From positions 124,001 to 188,000 of the forward strand of contig NZ_CP048814.1 of the NCBI RefSeq assembly GCF_014217785.1: DNA of 64,000 nt. Reading direction: 5' to 3'. The notes beneath the pieces are model-generated. The model was not told where the DNA came from and did no database searches. It saw nothing but the letters and a program-made list of their open reading frames with translations. Shown here piece after piece: positions 16,900-26,354 of this stretch. Origin of the DNA: Rhodococcus triatomae (GTDB lineage: Bacteria > Actinomycetota > Actinomycetes > Mycobacteriales > Mycobacteriaceae). How positions within the stretch are numbered: position 1 is the first letter of the stretch; each line of letters starts with the position of its first letter. The position numbers were made by a program, and so were the translations under genes.

Positions 16900-17280
16900 A
16901 TGTTGACCGATGCCCGCGGCTTCAGCGGCTTCGCCGTCCGCGACGTCGACACCGCACGCAGCTTCTACCGTGACGTCCTGGGTCTCGAGGTGGGAGACCC
17001 GGGGATGGGGCTGCTGAGCCTCCGGCTTCCCCAGGGTCCGGAAGTGCTGGTGTACCCCAAACCCGACCACGTAGCCGCGACCTACACGATCCTCAACTTC
17101 TCGGTGGGCGACATCGACGCCACCGTGTCCGCTCTCGCCGAGCACGGCGTCACGTTCGTCCACTACGAGGGGTTCGAGCAGGACGACCTCGGTATCGCCC
17201 GCGGGGACGGAGAGCACGGCCCGGACATCGCGTGGTTCACCGATCCGTCGGGAAACATCCTGTCTGTGCTCGCCGAGTAG
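16900..17280 (+). CDS. Second VOC-superfamily (glyoxalase-like) protein
   Basis: This 126-residue VOC protein has SGFAVRDVDTARSFYRDVLG at the N-terminus, the strand-rich middle (LLSLRLPQGPEVLVYPKPDH) and WFTDPSGNILSVL at the C-terminus. It is only distantly similar to the gene before it, so the pair is not a recent duplication. AGAGGAA lies upstream of its ATG. Its TAG ends at 17280, directly against the stop of convergent bioD with no gap. No metal-ligand set could be fixed with confidence. Confidence 0.85.
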   Translation: MLTDARGFSGFAVRDVDTARSFYRDVLGLEVGDPGMGLLSLRLPQGPEVLVYPKPDHVAATYTILNFSVGDIDATVSALAEHGVTFVHYEGFEQDDLGIARGDGEHGPDIAWFTDPSGNILSVLAE

Positions 17281-17979
17281 TCACCGGCCGATCGATCGGG
17301 TCGTGACCGACTCGGGCAGATCCACCCAGGTGGAGGCGGCCGCGGTGAAGGCGCCGCGGTCGTACCCGCCGGCACCCGCGGGCACGGCCCCGAGTACCGG
17401 CACCCCGGTCACCCGGGGCAGATCCTCGAGGTTGCACTGCTCGGCCAGGTCCGGCTGCGACGGCCAGGATCCGAGGACGAGACCGAGGCAGTCCAGGCCC
17501 GCCTCGGCCACGGCGCGCACGGTGAGTTCGGAATGGTTGAGCGTGCCCAGACCGGCAGCGGCGACCACGAGAACCGGCGCGGACAGCTCGCGCGCGAGAT
17601 CGAGGACGGTGAAGCCACCGAATCCCAGCCGCACCAGCACGCCTCCGGCGCCCTCGACCAGGACCAGGTCGTGGCCGAACTCGAGCTCCCGCACCCGGTC
17701 CACGACGTCCTCCGCCGTGAGCATCGGCATTCCCGCGCGGCGGGCGGCGGTGTCCGGGGCGAGCGGGTCCGGGTAGCGGACCAGCTCGGTCAACGTCGTC
17801 GCCCCGGCGAGCCTGGCGACCTCGGCGAGATCTCCGGGCGCCCCCGGCGCAATTCCGGTCTGGGCGGGTTTGCACACGGCCACCGTCGATCCACGGCCGA
17901 GCGCGACGGCGGCGATCGCCGCGGTGACCACCGTCTTCCCGACGTCGGTGGAGGTTCCGGTGACGACGAGGACGCTCAT
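17281..17979 (-). CDS. bioD: Dethiobiotin synthetase
   Basis: This 232-residue ATP-dependent carboxylase closes the ureido ring of dethiobiotin from 7,8-diaminopelargonate. The P-loop GTSTDVGKT (8-16) with Lys15, the CKPAQTG strand, [11 protein letters not shown] and the DtbS-type [10 protein letters not shown] switch region are present. ATG 17979 overlaps the bioF stop by four bases (ATGA), so it is the second gene of bioF-bioD and shares the box-controlled promoter at 19131-19170. Confidence 0.96.
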   Translation of the reverse strand: MSVLVVTGTSTDVGKTVVTAAIAAVALGRGSTVAVCKPAQTGIAPGAPGDLAEVARLAGATTLTELVRYPDPLAPDTAARRAGMPMLTAEDVVDRVRELEFGHDLVLVEGAGGVLVRLGFGGFTVLDLARELSAPVLVVAAAGLGTLNHSELTVRAVAEAGLDCLGLVLGSWPSQPDLAEQCNLEDLPRVTGVPVLGAVPAGAGGYDRGAFTAAASTWVDLPESVTTRSIGR

Positions 17980-19130
17980 GCGCGCGTCCCGTCGAGGACC
18001 TCGCCCAGGACCTGCGCGATCCGGTCGAGTTCGTCGTCGGTGAGCGACGCCCGCGCCGTGAGCCGGAGCCGGGACGTTCCTTCCGGCACGGACGGCGGAC
18101 GGAAGCAGCCGACGTGCACGCCCAGTTCGCGGCACCGCACGGAGGCGTCGTAGGCCCGCTGCGGATCCCCCAGGACGAGCGAGACGACCGCGGATTCGGG
18201 ACGGCCCGCGCCGCCCAGTGCGGCGAGGTCCCGAGCCCGGTCCAGGACGGCGCGGGCGCGGGCTGGTTCGCGCCGCAGCACCGACAGTGCGCCGCGCGCG
18301 GCACCGACCGCCGCCGGGGCCAGTCCGGTATCGAAGATGAACGTGCGTGCACTGTCGATCAGGTGGGCTCGCACCGGTTCCGCGGCGAGTACCGCACCAC
18401 CCTGGCTGGCCAGCGACTTCGACAGGGTCGCGGTGACGACGAGATCCGGCGCGCCGGCGAGACCGCTCTCGTGCACCCAGCCGCGGCCCCCGTCGCCGCG
18501 CACCCCGATGCCGTGCGCCTCGTCGACGAGGAGCAGGGCATCGTGCTCGCGACACACGCGGTGCAACTCGCGCAGTGGGGCCAGATCGCCGTCCGCGCTG
18601 AACACCGAGTCGGTGACCACGAGGGCACGCTCTTCCTGCCGAGTCGCGAGGGCGCTCTCGATCGCGGCGACGTCGGCGTGGGGGGCCACCGCCACGCGCG
18701 CGCGGGAGAGCCGGCACGCGTCCACGATCGAGGCGTGGGAGCCGGCGTCCGACACGATCAGGGCGCCCGGCCCCGACAACGCCGTGACGGCCCCGAGGTT
18801 GGCCGCGTAGCCGGAGGAGAACACCAGTCCGGCGTCGGCTCCGACGAAGGCGGCGAGCTCGGCCTCGAGCAGTTCGTGGTCGACCGTGGTGCCGGTGACC
18901 AGGCGGGACCCGGTGGCTCCCGCGCCCCAGCGCACGAGCGCCTCGGTGGCCGCGGCCACGACGTCGGGGTGCCGGACCAGACCGAGGTAGTCGTTGGACG
19001 CCAGGTCGATCAACGGACTGTCGGCGGCTCGCGGGCGCAGTTCCCGGCGAAGACCTGCCGCTCGACGTTGCCGTTCGAGGCCTCCGAGCCAGCCGAGCGA
19101 GGCGAGCTGCGTGAGCGAGGTGGGGGTCAT
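17976..19130 (-). CDS. bioF: 8-amino-7-oxononanoate synthase
   Basis: This 384-residue PLP enzyme condenses pimeloyl thioester with alanine. It has the glycine-rich [12 protein letters not shown], the stacking His in [10 protein letters not shown], Asp203 in [14 protein letters not shown] and Schiff-base Lys238 in [16 protein letters not shown] 19130 is chosen; upstream of it the frame runs into the bioA promoter and antisense to bioA. It overlaps bioD by four bases. The divergent bioA start is only 40 bp away, with a perfect BioQ-type palindrome between. Confidence 0.95.
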   Translation of the reverse strand: MTPTSLTQLASLGWLGGLERQRRAAGLRRELRPRAADSPLIDLASNDYLGLVRHPDVVAAATEALVRWGAGATGSRLVTGTTVDHELLEAELAAFVGADAGLVFSSGYAANLGAVTALSGPGALIVSDAGSHASIVDACRLSRARVAVAPHADVAAIESALATRQEERALVVTDSVFSADGDLAPLRELHRVCREHDALLLVDEAHGIGVRGDGGRGWVHESGLAGAPDLVVTATLSKSLASQGGAVLAAEPVRAHLIDSARTFIFDTGLAPAAVGAARGALSVLRREPARARAVLDRARDLAALGGAGRPESAVVSLVLGDPQRAYDASVRCRELGVHVGCFRPPSVPEGTSRLRLTARASLTDDELDRIAQVLGEVLDGTRA

Positions 19131-19145
19131 GCGCACCGACCATAC

Positions 19146-19160
19146 TTGAACACTGTTCAA
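19146..19160. promoter_or_regulatory. BioQ operator between bioF and bioA
   Basis: TTGAAC-ACT-GTTCAA at 19146-19160 is a perfect 15-bp palindrome in the 40-bp gap between divergent bioF and bioA. It contains the TGAAC-N3-GTTCA core seen at the bioB-bioQ promoter. It ends 10 bp before the bioA ATG, so a bound repressor would block both promoters. Confidence 0.88.
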
Positions 19161-19170
19161 CACCCTGGCT

Positions 19171-20475
19171 ATGGTCACAGTCGTGCTCACCGGAACCGAA
19201 CCCACCGCGATCCTCGACTGCGCGCAGATCGATGCCGACCACCTGTGGCATCCGTACGGCGCGTTTCCCGCGTCGACGCGGCCGCTGGTGGTCGAGCGCG
19301 CTGCCGGCACCCGACTCACCCTCGCCGACGGACGCGAACTCGTCGACGGCATGAGTTCGTGGTGGGCCGCCATCCACGGGTACCGGCACCCGGTCCTCGA
19401 TGCCGCCGCGACCGAGCAGCTCGGGAAGATGAGCCATGTGATGTTCGGGGGCCTGACCCACGAGCCGGCCGCCCGCCTCGCCCAACTCCTCGTCGCGATC
19501 ACCCCGGACGGCCTCGACAAGGTGTTCCTCGCCGACTCCGGCTCGGTGTCGGTCGAAGTCGCGGTGAAGATGAGCCTGCAGTACCAGCGCAGCAAGGGGC
19601 GACCTGGCCGGCACCGCCTGCTCACCTGGCGCGGCGGCTACCACGGCGACACGTTCGCGCCGATGAGCGTCTGCGACCCGGACGGCGGCATGCACGCGCT
19701 GTGGACGGACGTGCTCGCCGATCAGGTCTTCGCGCCCGCTCCGCCCGCCGAGTTCGACGAGGCGTACGTCCGCCGGTTCGAGGAGCTCGCCGCCCGGCAC
19801 CGGGACGAGCTGGCGGCGGTGATCGTCGAGCCCGTCGTGCAGGGCGCGGGCGGAATGCGATTCCACGATCCTCGATACCTCACCGAGCTGCGGCGGATCT
19901 GCGACGAACACGGGCTGCTGCTGATCCTGGACGAGATCGCCACCGGTTTCGGCCGCACCGGGGAACTCTTCGCCGCGGACCATGCCGGGGTGCGGCCGGA
20001 CATCATGTGTCTCGGCAAGGCCTTGACCGGTGGCTATCTCACCCTCGCCGCGACGCTGTGCACGACCGACGTCGCCGAGACGATCAGTGCAGGCGAGGGC
20101 GGCGGAATGATGCACGGCCCCACGTTCATGGGCAATCCGCTCGCCTGCGCGGTGGCGGCGGCCTCCACCCGACTCCTGCTGTCGCGCGACTGGCGCGGCG
20201 AGGTGCGGGCGATCTCGCGTGGCCTCGCGGCCGGGCTCGCGCCCGCCGGAGACCTCGACCACGTCGTCGACGTCCGGTCGCTGGGCGCCATCGGAGTGCT
20301 CGAACTGGACCGACCGGTGGACATGCAACGCGCCACGGACGTCGCCGTCGAGCACGGTGTGTGGTTGCGCCCCTTCCGGACGCTCGTCTACGCCATGCCA
20401 CCGTTCGTCTGCAGTGCCGACGACGTGGACCGGATCACCCGCGCGATGGTTGCCGTGGCCGCCGACCAGGCGTGA
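19171..20475 (+). CDS. bioA: Adenosylmethionine-8-amino-7-oxononanoate aminotransferase
   Basis: This 434-residue class III aminotransferase makes 7,8-diaminopelargonate using S-adenosylmethionine as amino donor. It has the N-terminal [51 protein letters not shown] with Asp254, and Schiff-base Lys283 in [13 protein letters not shown] 19171 lies 10 bp past the operator without an obvious Shine-Dalgarno, so the mRNA may be almost leaderless; GTG 19183 is a less likely start. In Mycobacterium bioA, bioF and bioD run in one direction, while here bioA is turned away from bioF-bioD. Confidence 0.95.
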   Translation: MVTVVLTGTEPTAILDCAQIDADHLWHPYGAFPASTRPLVVERAAGTRLTLADGRELVDGMSSWWAAIHGYRHPVLDAAATEQLGKMSHVMFGGLTHEPAARLAQLLVAITPDGLDKVFLADSGSVSVEVAVKMSLQYQRSKGRPGRHRLLTWRGGYHGDTFAPMSVCDPDGGMHALWTDVLADQVFAPAPPAEFDEAYVRRFEELAARHRDELAAVIVEPVVQGAGGMRFHDPRYLTELRRICDEHGLLLILDEIATGFGRTGELFAADHAGVRPDIMCLGKALTGGYLTLAATLCTTDVAETISAGEGGGMMHGPTFMGNPLACAVAAASTRLLLSRDWRGEVRAISRGLAAGLAPAGDLDHVVDVRSLGAIGVLELDRPVDMQRATDVAVEHGVWLRPFRTLVYAMPPFVCSADDVDRITRAMVAVAADQA

Positions 20476-20547
20476 TCGCCGCACCGCTGCCGGCCGGGCC
20501 GGGCGCACGGCAGGAACCGGCCGCCGGACAGGACTAGGGTTTCGATT

Positions 20548-22821
20548 ATGGCAGTTGTGCCCGACGAGGAGTCCGCCGGCCCGGTCTCGATACCGGTCTG
20601 GCCGGGAAGCGCCTATCCACTGGGTGCCACGTACGACGGAGCGGGCACCAATTTCTCGCTGTTCTCGGAGGTCGCCGAGGCGGTGGACCTGTGCCTGATC
20701 GCGCGCGACGGAACGGAGACCCGGGTCCGGCTCGAGGAAGTGGACGGGTTCGTCTGGCACGCCTACCTACCGACGGTGGTTCCCGGCCAGCGGTACGGAT
20801 ACCGGATACACGGCCCCTGGGATCCCGACCGGGGCCTGCGGTGCGATCCGAGCAAGCTGCTGCTCGACCCGTACGGCAAGGCATTCGACGGCACGTTCGA
20901 CGGCGACGCCGCGCTCTTCTCCTCCCCGGTCGAGGACCGTTCCCCGACCGAGGGCGCCTCCCCCACCGATCAGGGCGACCACGATCCGGGCCACGGCGAG
21001 GGGGACCCTGACGACCGGAACCACGACGAGGCGCCGGCCGCGGGCTCTCCGGGAGACGAACCTCCGCAGCTCCCCGGGCTGGACTCGCTCGGGCACACGA
21101 TGACCTCGGTGGTCATCAACCCGTTCTTCGACTGGGCCTCCGATCGCCCACCGCGGCGCCCGTACCACGAGACCGTCATCTACGAGGCGCACGTCAAGGG
21201 CATGACCGCAACCCATCCGGGAGTCCCGGAGGAGCTGCGGGGCACCTACGCGGGCCTGGCCCACCCGGTGATCGTCGAGCACCTCGTCGGCCTCGGCGTC
21301 ACCGCCATCGAGCTGATGCCGGTGCACCAGTTCATGCACGATCAGACCCTGCTCGATCGTGGCTTACGAAATTACTGGGGGTACAACACCTTCGGCTTCT
21401 TCGCGCCGCACACCGACTATTCGTCGGCGGCCAAGCCCGGTGCCGCCGTGTCCGAGTTCAAGGCGATGGTGCGGGCGTTCCACGAGGCCGGTATCGAGGT
21501 GATCCTCGACGTGGTCTACAACCACACGGCCGAGGGCAACCATCTCGGGCCCACGATCGGTTTCCGCGGCATCGACAACGGCGCCTACTACCGCCTCGTC
21601 GACGGCGACGAGGCCCACTACATGGACTACACGGGCACCGGGAACAGCCTCAACGCCCGCCATCCGCACACACTGCAGTTGATCATGGATTCGCTCCGCT
21701 ACTGGGTCACCGAGATGCACGTGGACGGATTCCGGTTCGACCTCGCGTCCACCCTGGCCCGCGAACTGCACGACGTGGACCGGCTCTCCGCATTCTTCGA
21801 TCTGGTGCAGCAGGATCCGGTGGTCAGCCAGGTCAAGCTCATCGCCGAACCCTGGGACGTCGGCGAGGGCGGCTACCAGGTGGGGAACTTCCCCGGCCTG
21901 TGGACCGAGTGGAACGGCAAGTACCGGGACACGGTCCGGGACTACTGGCGCGGCGAGCCATCGACGCTGGGCGAGTTCGCCTCCCGGCTGACCGGATCGT
22001 CCGATCTGTACGAGGCGACCGGGCGCCGTCCCAGCGCGTCGATCAACTTCGTCGTCGCACACGACGGCTTCACCCTCGCGGACCTGGTGTCCTACAACGA
22101 GAAACACAACGAGGCCAACGGCGAGGGCAACCTCGACGGCGAGAGCCACAACCGGTCCTGGAACTGTGGGGTGGAGGGGCCGACGGACGACCCGGACGTC
22201 CTCGCACTGCGGCGCAGGCAGATGCGCAACATCATGGCGACCCTGCTGCTCAGCCAGGGCACCCCGATGATCGCCCACGGCGACGAGATGGGCCGCACCC
22301 AGCAGGGCAACAACAACGTCTACTGTCAGGACTCGGAACTGTCCTGGATGGACTGGACCCTGACGGACGTCAACAAGGACATGCTCGAGTTCACCCGGCG
22401 GGTGATCGACCTGCGCGTGCGCAACCCCGTCTTCCGCAGGCGCCGCTTCTTCGACGGACGCCCCATCCGCAGCGGCGACCAGATGCGCGACATCGCGTGG
22501 CTGACTCCCGCCGGCGAGGAGATGACCCCGGCCGACTGGGACAGCGGATTCGGCAAGTCACTCGCGGTGTTCCTCAACGGCGATGCGATCCCCGAGCCCA
22601 ACCATCGCGGCGAACGCGTCACGGGCGACTCGTTCCTGCTGTGCTTCAACGCCCACGACGACACCATCGACTTCGCCACTCCCGACGACGAATACGCATC
22701 CGAGTGGACGGTCGTGCTCGACACCGCCGACGACGCGGGCGGCGAGGAGCGCGTGGTCGCCGCGGGCACCGCACTGCCGGTCGGCGCCCGATCCCTCACC
22801 GTGCTCCGGCGGACGGACTGA
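20548..22821 (+). CDS. glgX: Glycogen debranching enzyme TreX/GlgX
   Basis: This 757-residue isoamylase-type GH13 enzyme removes alpha-1,6 branches so that TreY can act on linear maltodextrin. The N-terminal CBM48 domain (about 15-125) is followed by the GH13 barrel: [10 protein letters not shown] (321-330), DGFRFDLA with nucleophile Asp398, [10 protein letters not shown] with acid Glu434, and [10 protein letters not shown] with Asp506. Residues about 127-183 are an extra Asp/Glu/His/Pro-rich stretch between the CBM48 and barrel domains, longer than I expect for the family and probably a disordered loop. TreY starts one base after its stop region (ends 22821, starts 22823). Confidence 0.95.
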   Translation: MAVVPDEESAGPVSIPVWPGSAYPLGATYDGAGTNFSLFSEVAEAVDLCLIARDGTETRVRLEEVDGFVWHAYLPTVVPGQRYGYRIHGPWDPDRGLRCDPSKLLLDPYGKAFDGTFDGDAALFSSPVEDRSPTEGASPTDQGDHDPGHGEGDPDDRNHDEAPAAGSPGDEPPQLPGLDSLGHTMTSVVINPFFDWASDRPPRRPYHETVIYEAHVKGMTATHPGVPEELRGTYAGLAHPVIVEHLVGLGVTAIELMPVHQFMHDQTLLDRGLRNYWGYNTFGFFAPHTDYSSAAKPGAAVSEFKAMVRAFHEAGIEVILDVVYNHTAEGNHLGPTIGFRGIDNGAYYRLVDGDEAHYMDYTGTGNSLNARHPHTLQLIMDSLRYWVTEMHVDGFRFDLASTLARELHDVDRLSAFFDLVQQDPVVSQVKLIAEPWDVGEGGYQVGNFPGLWTEWNGKYRDTVRDYWRGEPSTLGEFASRLTGSSDLYEATGRRPSASINFVVAHDGFTLADLVSYNEKHNEANGEGNLDGESHNRSWNCGVEGPTDDPDVLALRRRQMRNIMATLLLSQGTPMIAHGDEMGRTQQGNNNVYCQDSELSWMDWTLTDVNKDMLEFTRRVIDLRVRNPVFRRRRFFDGRPIRSGDQMRDIAWLTPAGEEMTPADWDSGFGKSLAVFLNGDAIPEPNHRGERVTGDSFLLCFNAHDDTIDFATPDDEYASEWTVVLDTADDAGGEERVVAAGTALPVGARSLTVLRRTD

Positions 22822-22822
22822 C

Positions 22823-25219
22823 ATGTCGGCGGTGCAGGCGACGTACCGACTGCAACTGCAGCCCGGCGGGCTCACTCTGGACGGAGCCGTCGACCTCCTC
22901 GACTACCTCGACGATCTGGGTGTCTCCCACCTCTACCTCTCGCCGATCCTCGGTGCGACCTCCGGATCCACCCACGGCTACGACGTCACCGACACCAGCG
23001 CCGTCTCCGCCGGTCTGGGTGGACGCGCCGCGCTCGAGCGGCTCTCCGCCGCCGCTCGCACCCGTGGCATGGGTCTGATCGTCGACATCGTGCCCAATCA
23101 CATGGGAATTGCCCGCGCGGAGGAGAACGCGTGGTGGTGGGACGTCCTGAGCCACGGGCGCCGATCCCGGTACGCCTCCTACTTCGACATCGACTGGGAC
23201 GGTGACAACGGTGCGGACGGTGCACTCGCGCTGCCCGTCCTCGGATCCGCGGAGGACGTGTCCGCACTGGCGATCGATCGGTCCGGTGACGTGCCGGTGC
23301 TGACCTACCACGAACACCGCTTCCCGGTGGCAGCCGGTACGGACGGGCCCGATCCCCAGGCCGTGCACGACGCGCAGCACTACCGCCTGGTGCCCTGGAC
23401 GTCCGGCGTCGTCGGCTATCGACGCTTCTTCTCGGTGAGCGAACTCGCGGGGCTGCGGCAGGAGGATCCCGAGGTGTTCGCGGCCACCCACCGCGAGGTC
23501 GCCGACTGGGTACACGGCGGCCTGGTCGACGGAGTGCGAATCGACCATCCGGACGGCCTGGCGCGCCCGGCAACCTATCTGGCGTGGCTGCGGGAACTCC
23601 TCGGACCGGAGTGCTGGATCGTGGTCGAGAAGGTCCTCGGCCGCGGCGAAGTCCTCGACGGGGCTCTCCCGGTGCAGGGGACGACCGGCTACGACGCGCT
23701 GGCGCAGTACGGCGGGGTGTTCGTCGACTCGTCCGGTGCCCCGGGTCTCACCGCGCTCAGCGTGCAGACCACCGGCACTCGCGGGGACCGCGACTGGCTG
23801 GAAACCGCGGCACGCGACATCGCCCGGACCGTCGCGGCCACCACACTGGCACCCGAGGTGGGGCGAGCGGTGCGTGCGGTCCGGCGCGACGCCGCCGACT
23901 GCGACAGTCCCCCGCCTCCGGTCGGCCACCCGGATCCCCTGCGCGAGGCGGTCGTCGAGGTCCTGGCGGACATGCCGGTGTACCGCAGCGACTATCCGTC
24001 ACTGGACGGCCTCACCGGGCGCATCGTGCGGAACGTCCTCGTCGCGCACCCGGAGTGGGACCGGGAACTGTCGCTCCTCGCCCAGGCGCTGGCCGCCGAC
24101 GGCGAGGCCGCGGTCCGGTTCCAGCAGGTGTGCGGCGCCCTCGAGGCGAAGTCCGTCGAGGACTGTCTCTTCTACCGCGCCGCTCGGCTGGTGTCTCTGC
24201 AGGAGGTCGGCGGAGATCCCGGAACACTCGGCATCTCGCCTGCCGAGTTCCACCTCGCCGCCGCCGCGCGGGCCGCCCACCGACCGGCCGCGATGACGAC
24301 ACTGTCCACCCACGACACCAAGCGCGGTGAGGACGTCCGCGCCCGGATCGGCGTGCTCTCCCAGGTACCGGACCTGTGGGCGCGCTGCGTCCAGGACTGG
24401 GAGGAGCTTGCGCCCGGTCCGGACTCCGCCCTCGGAGCCTTCCTCTGGCAGAACATGTTCGGGGTGTGGCCCGCCGACGGGACGGACGCACGAGACGTCC
24501 CCGATCTCCGGGACCGGCTGCACGCGTACGCGCTCAAGTCCGCTCGTGAGGCAGGCACCCGCACGTCGTGGGCGACGGTCGACGCCGCTTTCGAGGCGGC
24601 ACTCCACGACTGGATCGACACGGTGCTCGACGGCCGCGTCGGGCACGGAATGTCCTCCCTCGCACATCAGCTCGCCCCCCATGCATGGTCCGATGCGCTG
24701 GGCCAGAAGCTGCTCCACCTGACCGGTCCCGGAGTACCGGACGTGTACCAGGGAAGCGAACTGTGGGAGGACTCGCTCGTCGATCCCGACAACCGCCGCC
24801 CGGTGGACTGGGTCCGGCGCGCGGCGGTGGCCGAGAGGGTGCGCGCGGCAGATGCCACCCCCGCCCCCTCGGATCCCGCGGCGAAGTTCCACCTCGTACG
24901 ACAGGCACTGCGCCTGCGCCGCGAACGGCCGGACTGGTTCGTCGGTGGCTCCTACACCGCCGTCCTCGGACAGGGCCCGGCCGCGACCCACCTGGTCGCC
25001 GCGGGACGCGGTCCCGCAGACGGCGACACCACCGTCCTCGCGCTCGCGACCCGGCACAGCATCCGGCTCTCGTCGCTCGGCTGGCGAGATTCCACGGTGC
25101 ACCTCCCCGCCGGATCGTGGACCGACCGGATCGGCGGACGGACCTACGCGGGGAACGCGGACGTACCCCTCACCGACATCTTCGCAGCGCTGCCCGTCGC
25201 GCTGCTCACCCGCCACTGA
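22823..25219 (+). CDS. treY: Maltooligosyl trehalose synthase
   Basis: This 798-residue GH13 enzyme rearranges the reducing-end alpha-1,4 link of maltodextrin into an alpha-1,1 link. Signature blocks are MSAVQATYRLQLQPGG, LYLSPILGATSGSTHGYDV, VDIVPNHMG (87-95), DGVRIDHPDGL with nucleophile Asp241, IVVEKVLG with acid Glu269, and TLSTHDTKRGEDVRAR. ATG 22823 sits two bases after the glgX TGA began, so it is coupled to glgX; the longer upstream frame is antisense/out-of-phase noise within glgX. treZ, the partner, is 3.9 kb downstream after four unrelated genes. Confidence 0.96.
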   Translation: MSAVQATYRLQLQPGGLTLDGAVDLLDYLDDLGVSHLYLSPILGATSGSTHGYDVTDTSAVSAGLGGRAALERLSAAARTRGMGLIVDIVPNHMGIARAEENAWWWDVLSHGRRSRYASYFDIDWDGDNGADGALALPVLGSAEDVSALAIDRSGDVPVLTYHEHRFPVAAGTDGPDPQAVHDAQHYRLVPWTSGVVGYRRFFSVSELAGLRQEDPEVFAATHREVADWVHGGLVDGVRIDHPDGLARPATYLAWLRELLGPECWIVVEKVLGRGEVLDGALPVQGTTGYDALAQYGGVFVDSSGAPGLTALSVQTTGTRGDRDWLETAARDIARTVAATTLAPEVGRAVRAVRRDAADCDSPPPPVGHPDPLREAVVEVLADMPVYRSDYPSLDGLTGRIVRNVLVAHPEWDRELSLLAQALAADGEAAVRFQQVCGALEAKSVEDCLFYRAARLVSLQEVGGDPGTLGISPAEFHLAAAARAAHRPAAMTTLSTHDTKRGEDVRARIGVLSQVPDLWARCVQDWEELAPGPDSALGAFLWQNMFGVWPADGTDARDVPDLRDRLHAYALKSAREAGTRTSWATVDAAFEAALHDWIDTVLDGRVGHGMSSLAHQLAPHAWSDALGQKLLHLTGPGVPDVYQGSELWEDSLVDPDNRRPVDWVRRAAVAERVRAADATPAPSDPAAKFHLVRQALRLRRERPDWFVGGSYTAVLGQGPAATHLVAAGRGPADGDTTVLALATRHSIRLSSLGWRDSTVHLPAGSWTDRIGGRTYAGNADVPLTDIFAALPVALLTRH

Positions 25220-25246
25220 CACACCGGACGAGAGGAAGGCACACCC

Positions 25247-26182
25247 ATGACACGACGCGTCGTCGCCACCGCCTACGGAGGCCCCGAGGTCGTCACCGTC
25301 GTCGAGACGGAACCCGTACCGCCGGCGGACGGCGAGGTCGCGGTCGACATCCGCGCCGTCGGAGTCAATCCCGTCGACTACAAGCGCTACAGCGGAGATT
25401 TCGGCATCGACGAGACGTTGCTGCCGCTCCCGCTCGGCTCGGAGGCTGCGGGCATCGTCACCGCGGTCGGCGACGGCGCGGTCGGTCCGGCCGGGCCGGT
25501 CTCGGTCGGCGACGAGGTGATCCTCTATCCGGCGGCCGGGGCCTACGCGGACCGGATCGTCGTCGACGCGGATGCCACCGTCCCGAAGCCGCCCGGGCTG
25601 ACCTGGGAGGAGGCGGCGGGCCTGCTGCTCGCGTCGGTGACCGCCCTCGACACCCTCGACACGGTCGGAGTGCGCGCAGACTCCACCGTGTTGATCCACG
25701 GCGCGTCCGGCGCGGTCGGCGCGGCCGCGGTGCAACTCGCGGTCCGTCGTGGGGCGTATGTCATCGGCACCGCGGCCGCGCGCAATCACGAGTACGTGCG
25801 CGACCTCGGCGCGATCCCGGTGGTGTACGGCGACGACCTCGCCGATCGGGTGCGGGCACTCGCGCCGAACGGGATCGACGCCGCCGTCGACACCGTGGGG
25901 ACACGCGAGGCCGTCGAGGTGTCCGTGGAGTTGGTGCCCGATCGGAGCTCGGTCGTGACCATCGCGGCCGGGCCGTATGCCGAGGAAGCCGGCATCGTCC
26001 GTGTCGGTGGACCGGAATCCGTGGAGGTGCGGCGGCGAATGAGGCTGCCGGTCACCGAGATCGCCGACTCGGGCGGCCTGTCGGTGCGAGTTGCTCGCAC
26101 GTTCCCGCTGGACGAGGCGGCACGCGCCCACACCGAACTCCGCGCACCGCACCCACCGGGCAAGTTCGTGCTGCTCCCCTGA
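25247..26182 (+). CDS. NADP-dependent quinone oxidoreductase-like protein (MDR superfamily)
   Basis: This 311-residue medium-chain reductase lacks the structural zinc cysteines and so belongs to the quinone reductase/zeta-crystallin branch. The N-terminal GroES-like domain has VDIRAVGVNPVDYKRYSG; the Rossmann domain has VLIHGASGAVGAAAVQLA. ATG 25247 is backed by GAGAGGAAGG. It starts 28 bp after treY on the same strand, so it may be co-transcribed, but nothing links it to trehalose. The substrate is unknown. Confidence 0.85.
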   Translation: MTRRVVATAYGGPEVVTVVETEPVPPADGEVAVDIRAVGVNPVDYKRYSGDFGIDETLLPLPLGSEAAGIVTAVGDGAVGPAGPVSVGDEVILYPAAGAYADRIVVDADATVPKPPGLTWEEAAGLLLASVTALDTLDTVGVRADSTVLIHGASGAVGAAAVQLAVRRGAYVIGTAAARNHEYVRDLGAIPVVYGDDLADRVRALAPNGIDAAVDTVGTREAVEVSVELVPDRSSVVTIAAGPYAEEAGIVRVGGPESVEVRRRMRLPVTEIADSGGLSVRVARTFPLDEAARAHTELRAPHPPGKFVLLP

Positions 26183-26354
26183 GCGCGGGGCCACCGCCGA
26201 TACGCCCGCTGCCGGTCCGGACGTCGACGAGGGCATCCGTTCCGGTGAACTGTCGTCTGCCACAATGACCGCGTACCGATACGGACAGCGGGGCCGGCGC
26301 GGAGCCGTCGCCCCTGCCGCCACGACCGAGACGATCACGAGGGGACCTCGACAC

